DNA of 64,000 nt from Auanema rhodensis (Eukaryota; Nematoda; Chromadorea; Rhabditida; Rhabditidae). The stretch spans positions 62,001 to 126,000 of the forward strand of contig OZ059895.1 in NCBI GenBank assembly GCA_964057225.1. The letters are read 5' to 3'. This document shows positions 23,878-36,041 of the stretch, one piece after another; the stretch's first letter is position 1, and the number at the start of each line of letters is the position of its first letter. The translations under genes and the position numbers were made by a program. The notes under the pieces are model-generated. The model did no database searches. It worked only from the letters and a program-made list of their open reading frames with translations, and was not told the DNA's origin.

Positions 23878-24954
23878 TAATTTTGAAAACCGCATCTCTT
23901 TATCTTTCACGTGAAGCGAGTTGCATACCAAGTGCACATCACGTGTACATTTAATTAGCATAAATTAAAGTTCACGTAAATTTCAAAGTCATGGTTACCA
24001 TGCACCAATATCAATAAAAATTTGTTGTTAGACTAATATGGACATGGGGAATCTAATTTTGAAAACCGCATCTCTCTATCTTTCACGTGAAGCGAGTTAC
24101 ATACCAAGTGCACATCACGTGTACATTTAATTAGCATAAATTAAAGTTCACGTAAATTTCAAAGTCATGGTTACCATGCACCAATATCAATAAAAATTTG
24201 TTGTTAGACTAATATGGACATGGGGAATCTAATTTTGAAAACCGCATCTCTTTATCTTTCACGTGAAGCGAGTTACATACCAAGTGCACATCACGTGTAC
24301 ATTTAATTAGCATAAATTCACATTTAATTGGCATAAATTAAAGTTCACGTAAATTTCAAAGTCATGGTTACCATGAACCAATATCAATAAAAATTTGTTT
24401 TTAGACTAATATGGACATGGGGAATCTAATTTTGAAAACCGCATCTCTTTATCTTTCACGTGAAGCGAGTTACAAACCAAGTGCACATCACGTGTACATT
24501 TAATTAGCATAAATTAAAGTTCACGTAAATTTCAAAGTCATGGTTACCATGAACCAATATCAATAAAAATTTGTTTTTAGACTAATATGGACATGAGGAA
24601 TCTAATTTTGAAAACCGCATCTCTTTATCTTTCACGTGAAGCGAGTTACATACCAAGTGCACATCGCGTGTACATTTAATTAGCATAAATTAAAGTTCAC
24701 GTAAATTTCAAAGTCATGGTTACCATGCACCAATATCAATAAAAATTTGTTTTTAGACTAATATGGACATGGGGAATCTAATTTTGAAAATCGCATCTCT
24801 TTATCTTTCACGTGAAGCGAGTTACATACCAAGTGCACATCACGTGTACATTTAATTAGCATAAATTAAAGTTCACGTAAATTTCAAAGTCATGGTTACC
24901 ATGAACCAATATCAATAAAAATTTGTTTTTAGACTAATATGGACATGGGGAATC
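23878..24954 (+). repeat. 1,077 bp six-monomer repeat, copy 4
   Basis: Counterpart of 19395-20471. Includes 197 bp monomer 24230, the last one before the insert-free core, and CATGAGG at 24592. Confidence 0.85.
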
Positions 24955-25130
24955 TAATTTTGAAAATCGCATCTCTTTATCTTTCACGTGAAGCGAGTTA
25001 CATACCAAGTGCACATCACGTGTACATTTAATTAGCATAAATTAAAGTTCACGTAAATTTCAAAGTCATGGTTACCATGAACCAATATCAATAAAAATTT
25101 GTTTTTAGACTAATATGGACATGGGGAATC

Positions 25131-25305
25131 TAATTTTGAAAACCGCATCTCTTTATCTTTCACGTGAAGCGAGTTACATGCCAAGTGCACATCACGTGTA
25201 CATTTAATTACATAAATTAAAGTTCACGTAAATTTCAAAGTCATGGTTACCATGCACCAATATCAATAAAAATTGGTTTTTAGACTAATATGGACATGGG
25301 GAATC
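25131..25305 (+). repeat. 175 bp monomer, AATTACAT deletion (copy)
   Basis: Superrepeat counterpart of 20648-20822 with the same missing G81 and A50 to G change. Confidence 0.85.
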
Positions 25306-26713
25306 TAATTTTGAAAATCGCATCTCTTTATCTTTCACGTGAAGCGAGTTACATACCAAGTGCACATCACGTGTACATTTAATTAGCGTAAATTAAAGTT
25401 CACGTAAATTTCAAAGTCATGGTTACCATGAACCAATATCAATAAAAATTTGTTGTTAGACTAATATGGACATGGGGAATCTAATTTTGAAAACCGCATC
25501 TCTTTATCTTTCACGTGAAGCGAGTTACATACCAAGTGCACATCGCGTGTACATTTAATTAGCATAAATTAAAGTTCACGTAAATTTCAAAGTCATGGTT
25601 ACCATGCACCAATATCAATAAAAATTTGTTTTTAGACTAATATAGACATGGGGAATCTAATTTTGAAAACCGCATCTCTTTATCTTTCACGTGAAGCGAG
25701 TTACATACCAAGTGCACATCACGTGTACATTTAATTAGCATAAATTAAAGTTCACGTAAATTTCAAAGTCATGGTTACCATGCACCAATATCAATAAAAA
25801 TTGGTTTTTAGACTAATATGGACATGGGGAATCTAATTTTGAAAATCGCATCTCTTTATCTTTCACGTGAAGCGAGTTACATACCAAGTGCACATCACGT
25901 GTACATTTAATTAGCATAAATTAAAGTTCACGTAAATTTCAAAGTCATGGTTACCATGCACCAATATCAATAAAAATTGGTTTTTAGACTAATATGGACA
26001 TGGGGAATCTAATTTTGAAAATCGCATCTCTTTATCTTTCACGTGAAGCGAGTTACATACCAAGTGCACATCACGTGTACATTTAATTAGCATAAATTAA
26101 AGTTCACGTAAATTTCAAAGTCATGGTTACCATGAACCAATATCAATAAAAATTTGTTTTTAGACTAATATGGACATGGGGAATCTAATTTTGAAAACCG
26201 CATCTGTTTATCTTTCACGTGAAGCGAGTTACATGCCAAGTGCACATCACGTGTACATTTAATTAGCATAAATTAAAGTTCACGTAAATTTCAAAGTCAT
26301 GGTTACCATGCACCAATATCAATAAAAATTGGTTTTTAGACTAATATGGACATGGGGAATCTAATTTTGAAAATCGCATCTCTTTATCTTTCACGTGAAG
26401 CGAGTTACATACCAAGTGCACATCACGTGTACATTTAATTAGCATAAATTAAAGTTCACGTAAATTTCAAAGTCATGGTTACCATGAACCAATATCAATA
26501 AAAATTTGTTTTTAGACTAATATGGACATGGGGAATCTAATTTTGAAAACCGCATCTCTTTATCTTTCACGTGAAGCGAGTTACATGCCAAGTGCACATC
26601 ACGTGTACATTTAATTAGCATAAATTAAAGTTCACGTAAATTTCAAAGTCATGGTTACCATGCACCAATATCAATAAAAATTGGTTTTTAGACTAATATG
26701 GACATGGGGAATC

Positions 26714-27593
26714 TAATTTTGAAAATCGCATCTCTTTATCTTTCACGTGAAGCGGGTTACATACCAAGTGCACATCACGTGTACATTTAATTAGCATAAA
26801 TTAAAGTTCACGTAAATTTCAAAGTCATGGTTACCATGCACCAATATCAATAAAAATTTGTTTTTAGACTAATATAGACATGGGGGATCTAATTTTGAAA
26901 ACCGCATCTCTTTATCTTTCACGTGAAGCGAGTTACATACCAAGTGCACATCACGTGTACATTTAATTAGCATAAATTAAAGTTCACGTAAATTTCAAAG
27001 TCATGGTTACCATGCACCAATATCAATAAAAATTTGTTTTTAGACTAATATGGACATGGGGAATCTAATTTTGAAAACCGCATCTCTTTATCTTTCACGT
27101 GAAGCGAGTTGCATACCAAGTGCACATCACGTGTACATTTAATTAGCATAAATTAAAGTTCACGTAAATTTCAAAGTCATGGTTACCATGAACCAATATC
27201 AATAAAAATTTGTTTTTAGACTAATATGGACATGGGGAATCTAATTTTGAAAACCGCATCTCTTTATCTTTCACGTGAAGCGAGTTACATACCAAGTGCA
27301 CATCACGTGTACATTTAATTAGCATAAATTAAAGTTCACGTAAATTTCAAAGTCATGGTTACCATGAACCAATATCAATAAAAGTTTGTTTTTAGACTAA
27401 TATGGACATGGGGAATCTAATTTTGAAAACCGCATCTCTTTATCTTTCACGTGAAGCGAGTTACATACAAAGTGCACATCACGTGTACATTTAATTAGCA
27501 TAAATTAAAGTTCACGTAAATTTCAAAGTCATGGTTACCATGCACCAATATCAATAAAAATTTGTTTTTAGACTAATATGGACATGGGGAATC
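26714..27593 (+). repeat. 880 bp five-monomer block, copy 1
   Basis: Order: GCGGG (A42 to G) ending GGGGGATC (26714), plain (26890), GTTGCAT (27066), plain with A126 (27242), TACAAAG (27418). The same order recurs at 30938 (+4,224 = 24 monomers) and 32346 (+1,408 = 8 monomers); its first two monomers recur at 35690. ATATAGAC at the end of the first monomer and AAAAGTTTG near 27381 are private to this copy. Confidence 0.8.
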
Positions 27594-29529
27594 TAATTTT
27601 GAAAATCGCATCTCTTTATCTTTCACGTGAAGCGAGTTACATACCAAGTGCACATCACGTGTACATTTAATTAGCATAAATTAAAGTTCACGTAAATTTC
27701 AAAGTCATGGTTACCATGCACCAATATCAATAAAAATTGGTTTTTAGACTAATATGGACATGGGGAATCTAATTTTGAAAATCGCATCTCTTTATCTTTC
27801 ACGTGAAGCGAGTTACATACCAAGTGCACATCACGTGTACATTTAATTAGCATAAATTAAAGTTCACGTAAATTTCAAAGTCATGGTTACCATGCACCAA
27901 TATCAATAAAAATTGGTTTTTAGACTAATATGGACATGGGGAATCTAATTTTGAAAATCGCATCTCTTTATCTTTCACGTGAAGCGAGTTACATACCAAG
28001 TGCACATCACGTGTACATTTAATTAGCATAAATTAAAGTTCACGTAAATTTCAAAGTCATGGTTACCATGAACCAATATCAATAAAAATTTGTTTTTAGA
28101 CTAATATGGACATGGGGAATCTAATTTTGAAAACCGCATCTCTTTATCTTTCACGTGAAGCGAGTTACATGCCAAGTGCACATCACGTGTACATTTAATT
28201 AGCATAAATTAAAGTTCACGTAAATTTCAAAGTCATGGTTACCATGCACCAATATCAATAAAAATTGGTTTTTAGACTAATATGGACATGGGGAATCTAA
28301 TTTTGAAAATCGCATCTCTTTATCTTTCACGTGAAGCGAGTTACATACCAAGTGCACATCACGTGTACATTTAATTAGCATAAATTAAAGTTCACGTAAA
28401 TTTCAAAGTCATGGTTACCATGCACCAATATCAATAAAAATTGGTTTTTAGACTAATATGGACATGGGGAATCTAATTTTGAAAATCGCATCTCTTTATC
28501 TTTCACGTGAAGCGAGTTACATACCAAGTGCACATCACGTGTACATTTAATTAGCATAAATTAAAGTTCACGTGAATTTCAAAGTCATGGTTACCATGAA
28601 CCAATATCAATAAAAATTTGTTTTTAGACTAATATGGACATGGGGAATCTAATTTTGAAAACCGCATCTCTTTATCTTTCACGTGAAGCGAGTTACATGC
28701 CAAGTGCACATCACGTGTACATTTAATTAGCATAAATTAAAGTTCACGTAAATTTCAAAGTCATGGTTACCATGCACCAATATCAATAAAAATTGGTTTT
28801 TAGACTAATATGGACATGGGGAATCTAATTTTGAAAATCGCATCTCTTTATCTTTCACGTGAAGCGAGTTACATACCAAGTGCACATCACGTGTACATTT
28901 AATTAGCATAAATTAAAGTTCACGTAAATTTCAAAGTCATGGTTACCATGCACCAATATCAATAAAAATTGGTTTTTAGACTAATATGGACATGGGGAAT
29001 CTAATTTTGAAAATCGCATCTCTTTATCTTTCACGTGAAGCGAGTTACATACCAAGTGCACATCACGTGTACATTTAATTAGCATAAATTAAAGTTCACG
29101 TAAATTTCAAAGTCATGGTTACCATGCACCAATATCAATAAAAATTGGTTTTTAGACTAATATGGACATGGGGAATCTAATTTTGAAAATCGCATCTCTT
29201 TATCTTTCACGTGAAGCGAGTTACATACCAAGTGCACATCACGTGTACATTTAATTAGCATAAATTAAAGTTCACGTAAATTTCAAAGTCATGGTTACCA
29301 TGAACCAATATCAATAAAAATTTGTTTTTAGACTAATATGGACATGGGGAATCTAATTTTGAAAACCGCATCTCTTTATCTTTCACGTGAAGCGAGTTAC
29401 ATGCCAAGTGCACATCACGTGTACATTTAATTAGCATAAATTAAAGTTCACGTAAATTTCAAAGTCATGGTTACCATGCACCAATATCAATAAAAATTGG
29501 TTTTTAGACTAATATGGACATGGGGAATC
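27594..29529 (+). repeat. 11-monomer segment duplicated at +5,808 bp, copy 1
   Basis: The type order (T13/C126/TTGG twice, T13/A126, G50, and so on) matches 33402-35337 monomer by monomer, including the rare A101 to G change (CACGTGAATT) at 28571 and 34379. The offset is 33 x 176. Confidence 0.7.
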
Positions 29530-30937
29530 TAATTTTGAAAATCGCATCTCTTTATCTTTCACGTGAAGCGAGTTACATACCAAGTGCACATCACGTGTAC
29601 ATTTAATTAGCATAAATTAAAGTTCACGTAAATTTCAAAGTCATGGTTACCATGCACCAATATCAATAAAAATTTGTTTTTAGACTAATATGGACATGGG
29701 GAATCTAATTTTGAAAACCGCATCTCTTTATCTTTCACGTGAAGCGAGTTACATACCAAGTGCACATCACGTGTACATTTAATTAGCATAAATTAAAGTT
29801 CACGTAAATTTCAAAGTCATGGTTACCATGAACCAATATCAATAAAAATTTGTTTTTAGACTAATATGGACATGGGGAATCTAATTTTGAAAACCGCATC
29901 TCTTTATCTTTCACGTGAAGCGAGTTACATGCCAAGTGCACATCACGTGTACATTTAATTAGCATAAATTAAAGTTCACGTAAATTTCAAAGTCATGGTT
30001 ACCATGCACCAATATCAATAAAAATTTGTTTTTAGACTAATATGGACATGGGGAATCTAATTTTGAAAATCGCATCTCTTTATCTTTCACGTGAAGCGAG
30101 TTACATACCAAGTGCACATCACGTGTACATTTAATTAGCATAAATTAAAGTTCACGTAAATTTCAAAGTCATGGTTACCATGCACCAATATCAATAAAAA
30201 TTGGTTTTTAGACTAATATGGACATGGGGAATCTAATTTTGAAAATCGCATCTCTTTATCTTTCACGTGAAGCGAGTTACATACCAAGTGCACATCACGT
30301 GTACATTTAATTAGCATAAATTAAAGTTCACGTAAATTTCAAAGTCATGGTTACCATGAACCAATATCAATAAAAATTTGTTTTTAGACTAATATGGACA
30401 TGGGGAATCTAATTTTGAAAACCGCATCTCTTTATCTTTCACGTGAAGCGAGTTACATGCCAAGTGCACATCACGTGTACATTTAATTAGCATAAATTAA
30501 AGTTCACGTAAATTTCAAAGTCATGGTTACCATGCACCAATATCAATAAAAATTGGTTTTTAGACTAATATGGACATGGGGAATCTAATTTTGAAAATCG
30601 CATCTCTTTATCTTTCACGTGAAGCGAGTTACATACCAAGTGCACATCACGTGTACATTTAATTAGCATAAATTAAAGTTCACGTAAATTTCAAAGTCAT
30701 GGTTACCATGAACCAATATCAATAAAAATTTGTTTTTAGACTAATATGGACATGGGGAATCTAATTTTGAAAACCGCATCTCTTTATCTTTCACGTGAAG
30801 CGAGTTACATGCCAAGTGCACATCACGTGTACATTTAATTAGCATAAATTAAAGTTCACGTAAATTTCAAAGTCATGGTTACCATGCACCAATATCAATA
30901 AAAATTGGTTTTTAGACTAATATGGACATGGGGAATC

Positions 30938-31817
30938 TAATTTTGAAAATCGCATCTCTTTATCTTTCACGTGAAGCGGGTTACATACCAAGTGCACATC
31001 ACGTGTACATTTAATTAGCATAAATTAAAGTTCACGTAAATTTCAAAGTCATGGTTACCATGCACCAATATCAATAAAAATTTGTTTTTAGACTAATATG
31101 GACATGGGGGATCTAATTTTGAAAACCGCATCTCTTTATCTTTCACGTGAAGCGAGTTACATACCAAGTGCACATCACGTGTACATTTAATTAGCATAAA
31201 TTAAAGTTCACGTAAATTTCAAAGTCATGGTTACCATGCACCAATATCAATAAAAATTTGTTTTTAGACTAATATGGACATGGGGAATCTAATTTTGAAA
31301 ACCGCATCTCTTTATCTTTCACGTGAAGCGAGTTGCATACCAAGTGCACATCACGTGTACATTTAATTAGCATAAATTAAAGTTCACGTAAATTTCAAAG
31401 TCATGGTTACCATGAACCAATATCAATAAAAATTTGTTTTTAGACTAATATGGACATGGGGAATCTAATTTTGAAAACCGCATCTCTTTATCTTTCACGT
31501 GAAGCGAGTTACATACCAAGTGCACATCACGTGTACATTTAATTAGCATAAATTAAAGTTCACGTAAATTTCAAAGTCATGGTTACCATGAACCAATATC
31601 AATAAAAATTTGTTTTTAGACTAATATGGACATGGGGAATCTAATTTTGAAAACCGCATCTCTTTATCTTTCACGTGAAGCGAGTTACATACAAAGTGCA
31701 CATCACGTGTACATTTAATTAGCATAAATTAAAGTTCACGTAAATTTCAAAGTCATGGTTACCATGCACCAATATCAATAAAAATTTGTTTTTAGACTAA
31801 TATGGACATGGGGAATC
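30938..31817 (+). repeat. 880 bp five-monomer block, copy 2
   Basis: Markers AGCGGG at 30975 and the TACAAAG monomer (TTACAT at 31685) lie exactly 4,224 bp right of copy 1. It forms the start of a 1,408 bp (eight-monomer) unit, 30938-32345. Confidence 0.8.
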
Positions 31818-32345
31818 TAATTTTGAAAACCGCATCTCTTTATCTTTCACGTGAAGCGAGTTACATACCAAGTGCACATCACGTGTACATTTAATTAGCA
31901 TAAATTAAAGTTCACGTAAATTTCAAAGTCATGGTTACCATGCACCAATATCAATAAAAATTGGTTTTTAGACTAATATGGACATGGGGAATCTAATTTT
32001 GAAAATCGCATCTCTTTATCTTTCACGTGAAGCGAGTTACATACCAAGTGCACATCACGTGTACATTTAATTAGCATAAATTAAAGTTCACGTAAATTTC
32101 AAAGTCATGGTTACCATGCACCAATATCAATAAAAATTGGTTTTTAGACTAATATGGACATGGGGAATCTAATTTTGAAAACCGCATCTCTTTATCTTTC
32201 ACGTGAAGCGAGTTACATGCCAAGTGCACATCACGTGTACATTTAATTAGCATAAATTAAAGTTCACGTAAATTTCAAAGTCATGGTTACCATGCACCAA
32301 TATCAATAAAAATTGGTTTTTAGACTAATATGGACATGGGGAATC

Positions 32346-33225
32346 TAATTTTGAAAATCGCATCTCTTTATCTTTCACGTGAAGCGGGTTACATACCAAG
32401 TGCACATCACGTGTACATTTAATTAGCATAAATTAAAGTTCACGTAAATTTCAAAGTCATGGTTACCATGCACCAATATCAATAAAAATTTGTTTTTAGA
32501 CTAATATGGACATGGGGGATCTAATTTTGAAAACCGCATCTCTTTATCTTTCACGTGAAGCGAGTTACATACCAAGTGCACATCACGTGTACATTTAATT
32601 AGCATAAATTAAAGTTCACGTAAATTTCAAAGTCATGGTTACCATGCACCAATATCAATAAAAATTTGTTTTTAGACTAATATGGACATGGGGAATCTAA
32701 TTTTGAAAACCGCATCTCTTTATCTTTCACGTGAAGCGAGTTGCATACCAAGTGCACATCACGTGTACATTTAATTAGCATAAATTAAAGTTCACGTAAA
32801 TTTCAAAGTCATGGTTACCATGAACCAATATCAATAAAAATTTGTTTTTAGACTAATATGGACATGGGGAATCTAATTTTGAAAACCGCATCTCTTTATC
32901 TTTCACGTGAAGCGAGTTACATACCAAGTGCACATCACGTGTACATTTAATTAGCATAAATTAAAGTTCACGTAAATTTCAAAGTCATGGTTACCATGAA
33001 CCAATATCAATAAAAATTTGTTTTTAGACTAATATGGACATGGGGAATCTAATTTTGAAAACCGCATCTCTTTATCTTTCACGTGAAGCGAGTTACATAC
33101 AAAGTGCACATCACGTGTACATTTAATTAGCATAAATTAAAGTTCACGTAAATTTCAAAGTCATGGTTACCATGCACCAATATCAATAAAAATTGGTTTT
33201 TAGACTAATATGGACATGGGGAATC
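32346..33225 (+). repeat. 880 bp five-monomer block, copy 3
   Basis: AGCGGG at 32383 and TACAAAG at about 33093, 1,408 bp right of copy 2. The monomer after it (33226) combines GTTGCAT and TACAAAG, markers that are separate elsewhere, which suggests a recombinant monomer. Confidence 0.8.
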
Positions 33226-33401
33226 TAATTTTGAAAACCGCATCTCTTTATCTTTCACGTGAAGCGAGTTGCATACAAAGTGCACATCACGTGTACATTT
33301 AATTAGCATAAATTAAAGTTCACGTAAATTTCAAAGTCATGGTTACCATGCACCAATATCAATAAAAATTTGTTTTTAGACTAATATGGACATGGGGAAT
33401 C

Positions 33402-35337
33402 TAATTTTGAAAATCGCATCTCTTTATCTTTCACGTGAAGCGAGTTACATACCAAGTGCACATCACGTGTACATTTAATTAGCATAAATTAAAGTTCACG
33501 TAAATTTCAAAGTCATGGTTACCATGCACCAATATCAATAAAAATTGGTTTTTAGACTAATATGGACATGGGGAATCTAATTTTGAAAATCGCATCTCTT
33601 TATCTTTCACGTGAAGCGAGTTACATACCAAGTGCACATCACGTGTACATTTAATTAGCATAAATTAAAGTTCACGTAAATTTCAAAGTCATGGTTACCA
33701 TGCACCAATATCAATAAAAATTGGTTTTTAGACTAATATGGACATGGGGAATCTAATTTTGAAAATCGCATCTCTTTATCTTTCACGTGAAGCGAGTTAC
33801 ATACCAAGTGCACATCACGTGTACATTTAATTAGCATAAATTAAAGTTCACGTAAATTTCAAAGTCATGGTTACCATGAACCAATATCAATAAAAATTTG
33901 TTTTTAGACTAATATGGACATGGGGAATCTAATTTTGAAAACCGCATCTCTTTATCTTTCACGTGAAGCGAGTTACATGCCAAGTGCACATCACGTGTAC
34001 ATTTAATTAGCATAAATTAAAGTTCACGTAAATTTCAAAGTCATGGTTACCATGCACCAATATCAATAAAAATTGGTTTTTAGACTAATATGGACATGGG
34101 GAATCTAATTTTGAAAATCGCATCTCTTTATCTTTCACGTGAAGCGAGTTACATACCAAGTGCACATCACGTGTACATTTAATTAGCATAAATTAAAGTT
34201 CACGTAAATTTCAAAGTCATGGTTACCATGCACCAATATCAATAAAAATTGGTTTTTAGACTAATATGGACATGGGGAATCTAATTTTGAAAATCGCATC
34301 TCTTTATCTTTCACGTGAAGCGAGTTACATACCAAGTGCACATCACGTGTACATTTAATTAGCATAAATTAAAGTTCACGTGAATTTCAAAGTCATGGTT
34401 ACCATGAACCAATATCAATAAAAATTTGTTTTTAGACTAATATGGACATGGGGAATCTAATTTTGAAAACCGCATCTCTTTATCTTTCACGTGAAGCGAG
34501 TTACATGCCAAGTGCACATCACGTGTACATTTAATTAGCATAAATTAAAGTTCACGTAAATTTCAAAGTCATGGTTACCATGCACCAATATCAATAAAAA
34601 TTGGTTTTTAGACTAATATGGACATGGGGAATCTAATTTTGAAAATCGCATCTCTTTATCTTTCACGTGAAGCGAGTTACATACCAAGTGCACATCACGT
34701 GTACATTTAATTAGCATAAATTAAAGTTCACGTAAATTTCAAAGTCATGGTTACCATGCACCAATATCAATAAAAATTGGTTTTTAGACTAATATGGACA
34801 TGGGGAATCTAATTTTGAAAATCGCATCTCTTTATCTTTCACGTGAAGCGAGTTACATACCAAGTGCACATCACGTGTACATTTAATTAGCATAAATTAA
34901 AGTTCACGTAAATTTCAAAGTCATGGTTACCATGCACCAATATCAATAAAAATTGGTTTTTAGACTAATATGGACATGGGGAATCTAATTTTGAAAATCG
35001 CATCTCTTTATCTTTCACGTGAAGCGAGTTACATACCAAGTGCACATCACGTGTACATTTAATTAGCATAAATTAAAGTTCACGTAAATTTCAAAGTCAT
35101 GGTTACCATGAACCAATATCAATAAAAATTTGTTTTTAGACTAATATGGACATGGGGAATCTAATTTTGAAAACCGCATCTCTTTATCTTTCACGTGAAG
35201 CGAGTTACATGCCAAGTGCACATCACGTGTACATTTAATTAGCATAAATTAAAGTTCACGTAAATTTCAAAGTCATGGTTACCATGCACCAATATCAATA
35301 AAAATTGGTTTTTAGACTAATATGGACATGGGGAATC
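33402..35337 (+). repeat. 11-monomer segment, copy 2
   Basis: Counterpart of 27594-29529. The match ends at monomer 35338 (A126) against 29530 (C126, TTTGTTTTTAG). Confidence 0.7.
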
Positions 35338-35689
35338 TAATTTTGAAAATCGCATCTCTTTATCTTTCACGTGAAGCGAGTTACATACCAAGTGCACATC
35401 ACGTGTACATTTAATTAGCATAAATTAAAGTTCACGTAAATTTCAAAGTCATGGTTACCATGAACCAATATCAATAAAAATTTGTTTTTAGACTAATATG
35501 GACATGGGGAATCTAATTTTGAAAACCGCATCTCTTTATCTTTCACGTGAAGCGAGTTACATGCCAAGTGCACATCACGTGTACATTTAATTAGCATAAA
35601 TTAAAGTTCACGTAAATTTCAAAGTCATGGTTACCATGCACCAATATCAATAAAAATTGGTTTTTAGACTAATATGGACATGGGGAATC

Positions 35690-36041
35690 TAATTTTGAAA
35701 ATCGCATCTCTTTATCTTTCACGTGAAGCGGGTTACATACCAAGTGCACATCACGTGTACATTTAATTAGCATAAATTAAAGTTCACGTAAATTTCAAAG
35801 TCATGGTTACCATGCACCAATATCAATAAAAATTTGTTTTTAGACTAATATGGACATGGGGGATCTAATTTTGAAAACCGCATCTCTTTATCTTTCACGT
35901 GAAGCGAGTTACATACCAAGTGCACATCACGTGTACATTTAATTAGCATAAATTAAAGTTCACGTAAATTTCAAAGTCATGGTTACCATGCACCAATATC
36001 AATAAAAATTTGTTTTTAGACTAATATGGACATGGGGAATC
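35690..36041 (+). repeat. Truncated copy of the five-monomer block
   Basis: Two monomers (GCGGG with GGGGGATC, then plain) match the start of the 880 bp block. The next monomer (36042) lacks GTTGCAT and ends in TTGGTTTTTAG, so the match stops. Confidence 0.65.

Larger units (their letters stand above)
1..24426 (+). repeat. Domain A: mixed 176/197 bp monomers
   Basis: This left domain holds 23 of the 32 monomers with the 21 bp duplication, the single 184 bp monomer and one 175 bp monomer. Marker variants TAAATTTG, TTTTGGAAA, GCAAG (G41 to A), TATATAGC and GCCCAT are concentrated here and largely absent from domain B. It is organised by nested tandem duplications (3,935, 725, 4,483 and 1,077 bp) listed separately. 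The right limit is the end of the last 197 bp monomer before the insert-free core. Confidence 0.85.
21473..25603 (+). repeat. 4,483 bp superrepeat, copy 2 (about 4.13 kb retained)
   Basis: Follows copy 1 directly and matches it until about 25603. There GCACC replaces GAACC and the sequence passes into domain B, with ATATAGAC in the next TTAGACTAAT segment. The last two monomers of copy 1 (about 21120-21472) have no counterpart. A few private changes (CATGAGAAATC near 23515 for CATGAGGAATC) show that the copies are not identical. Confidence 0.8.
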
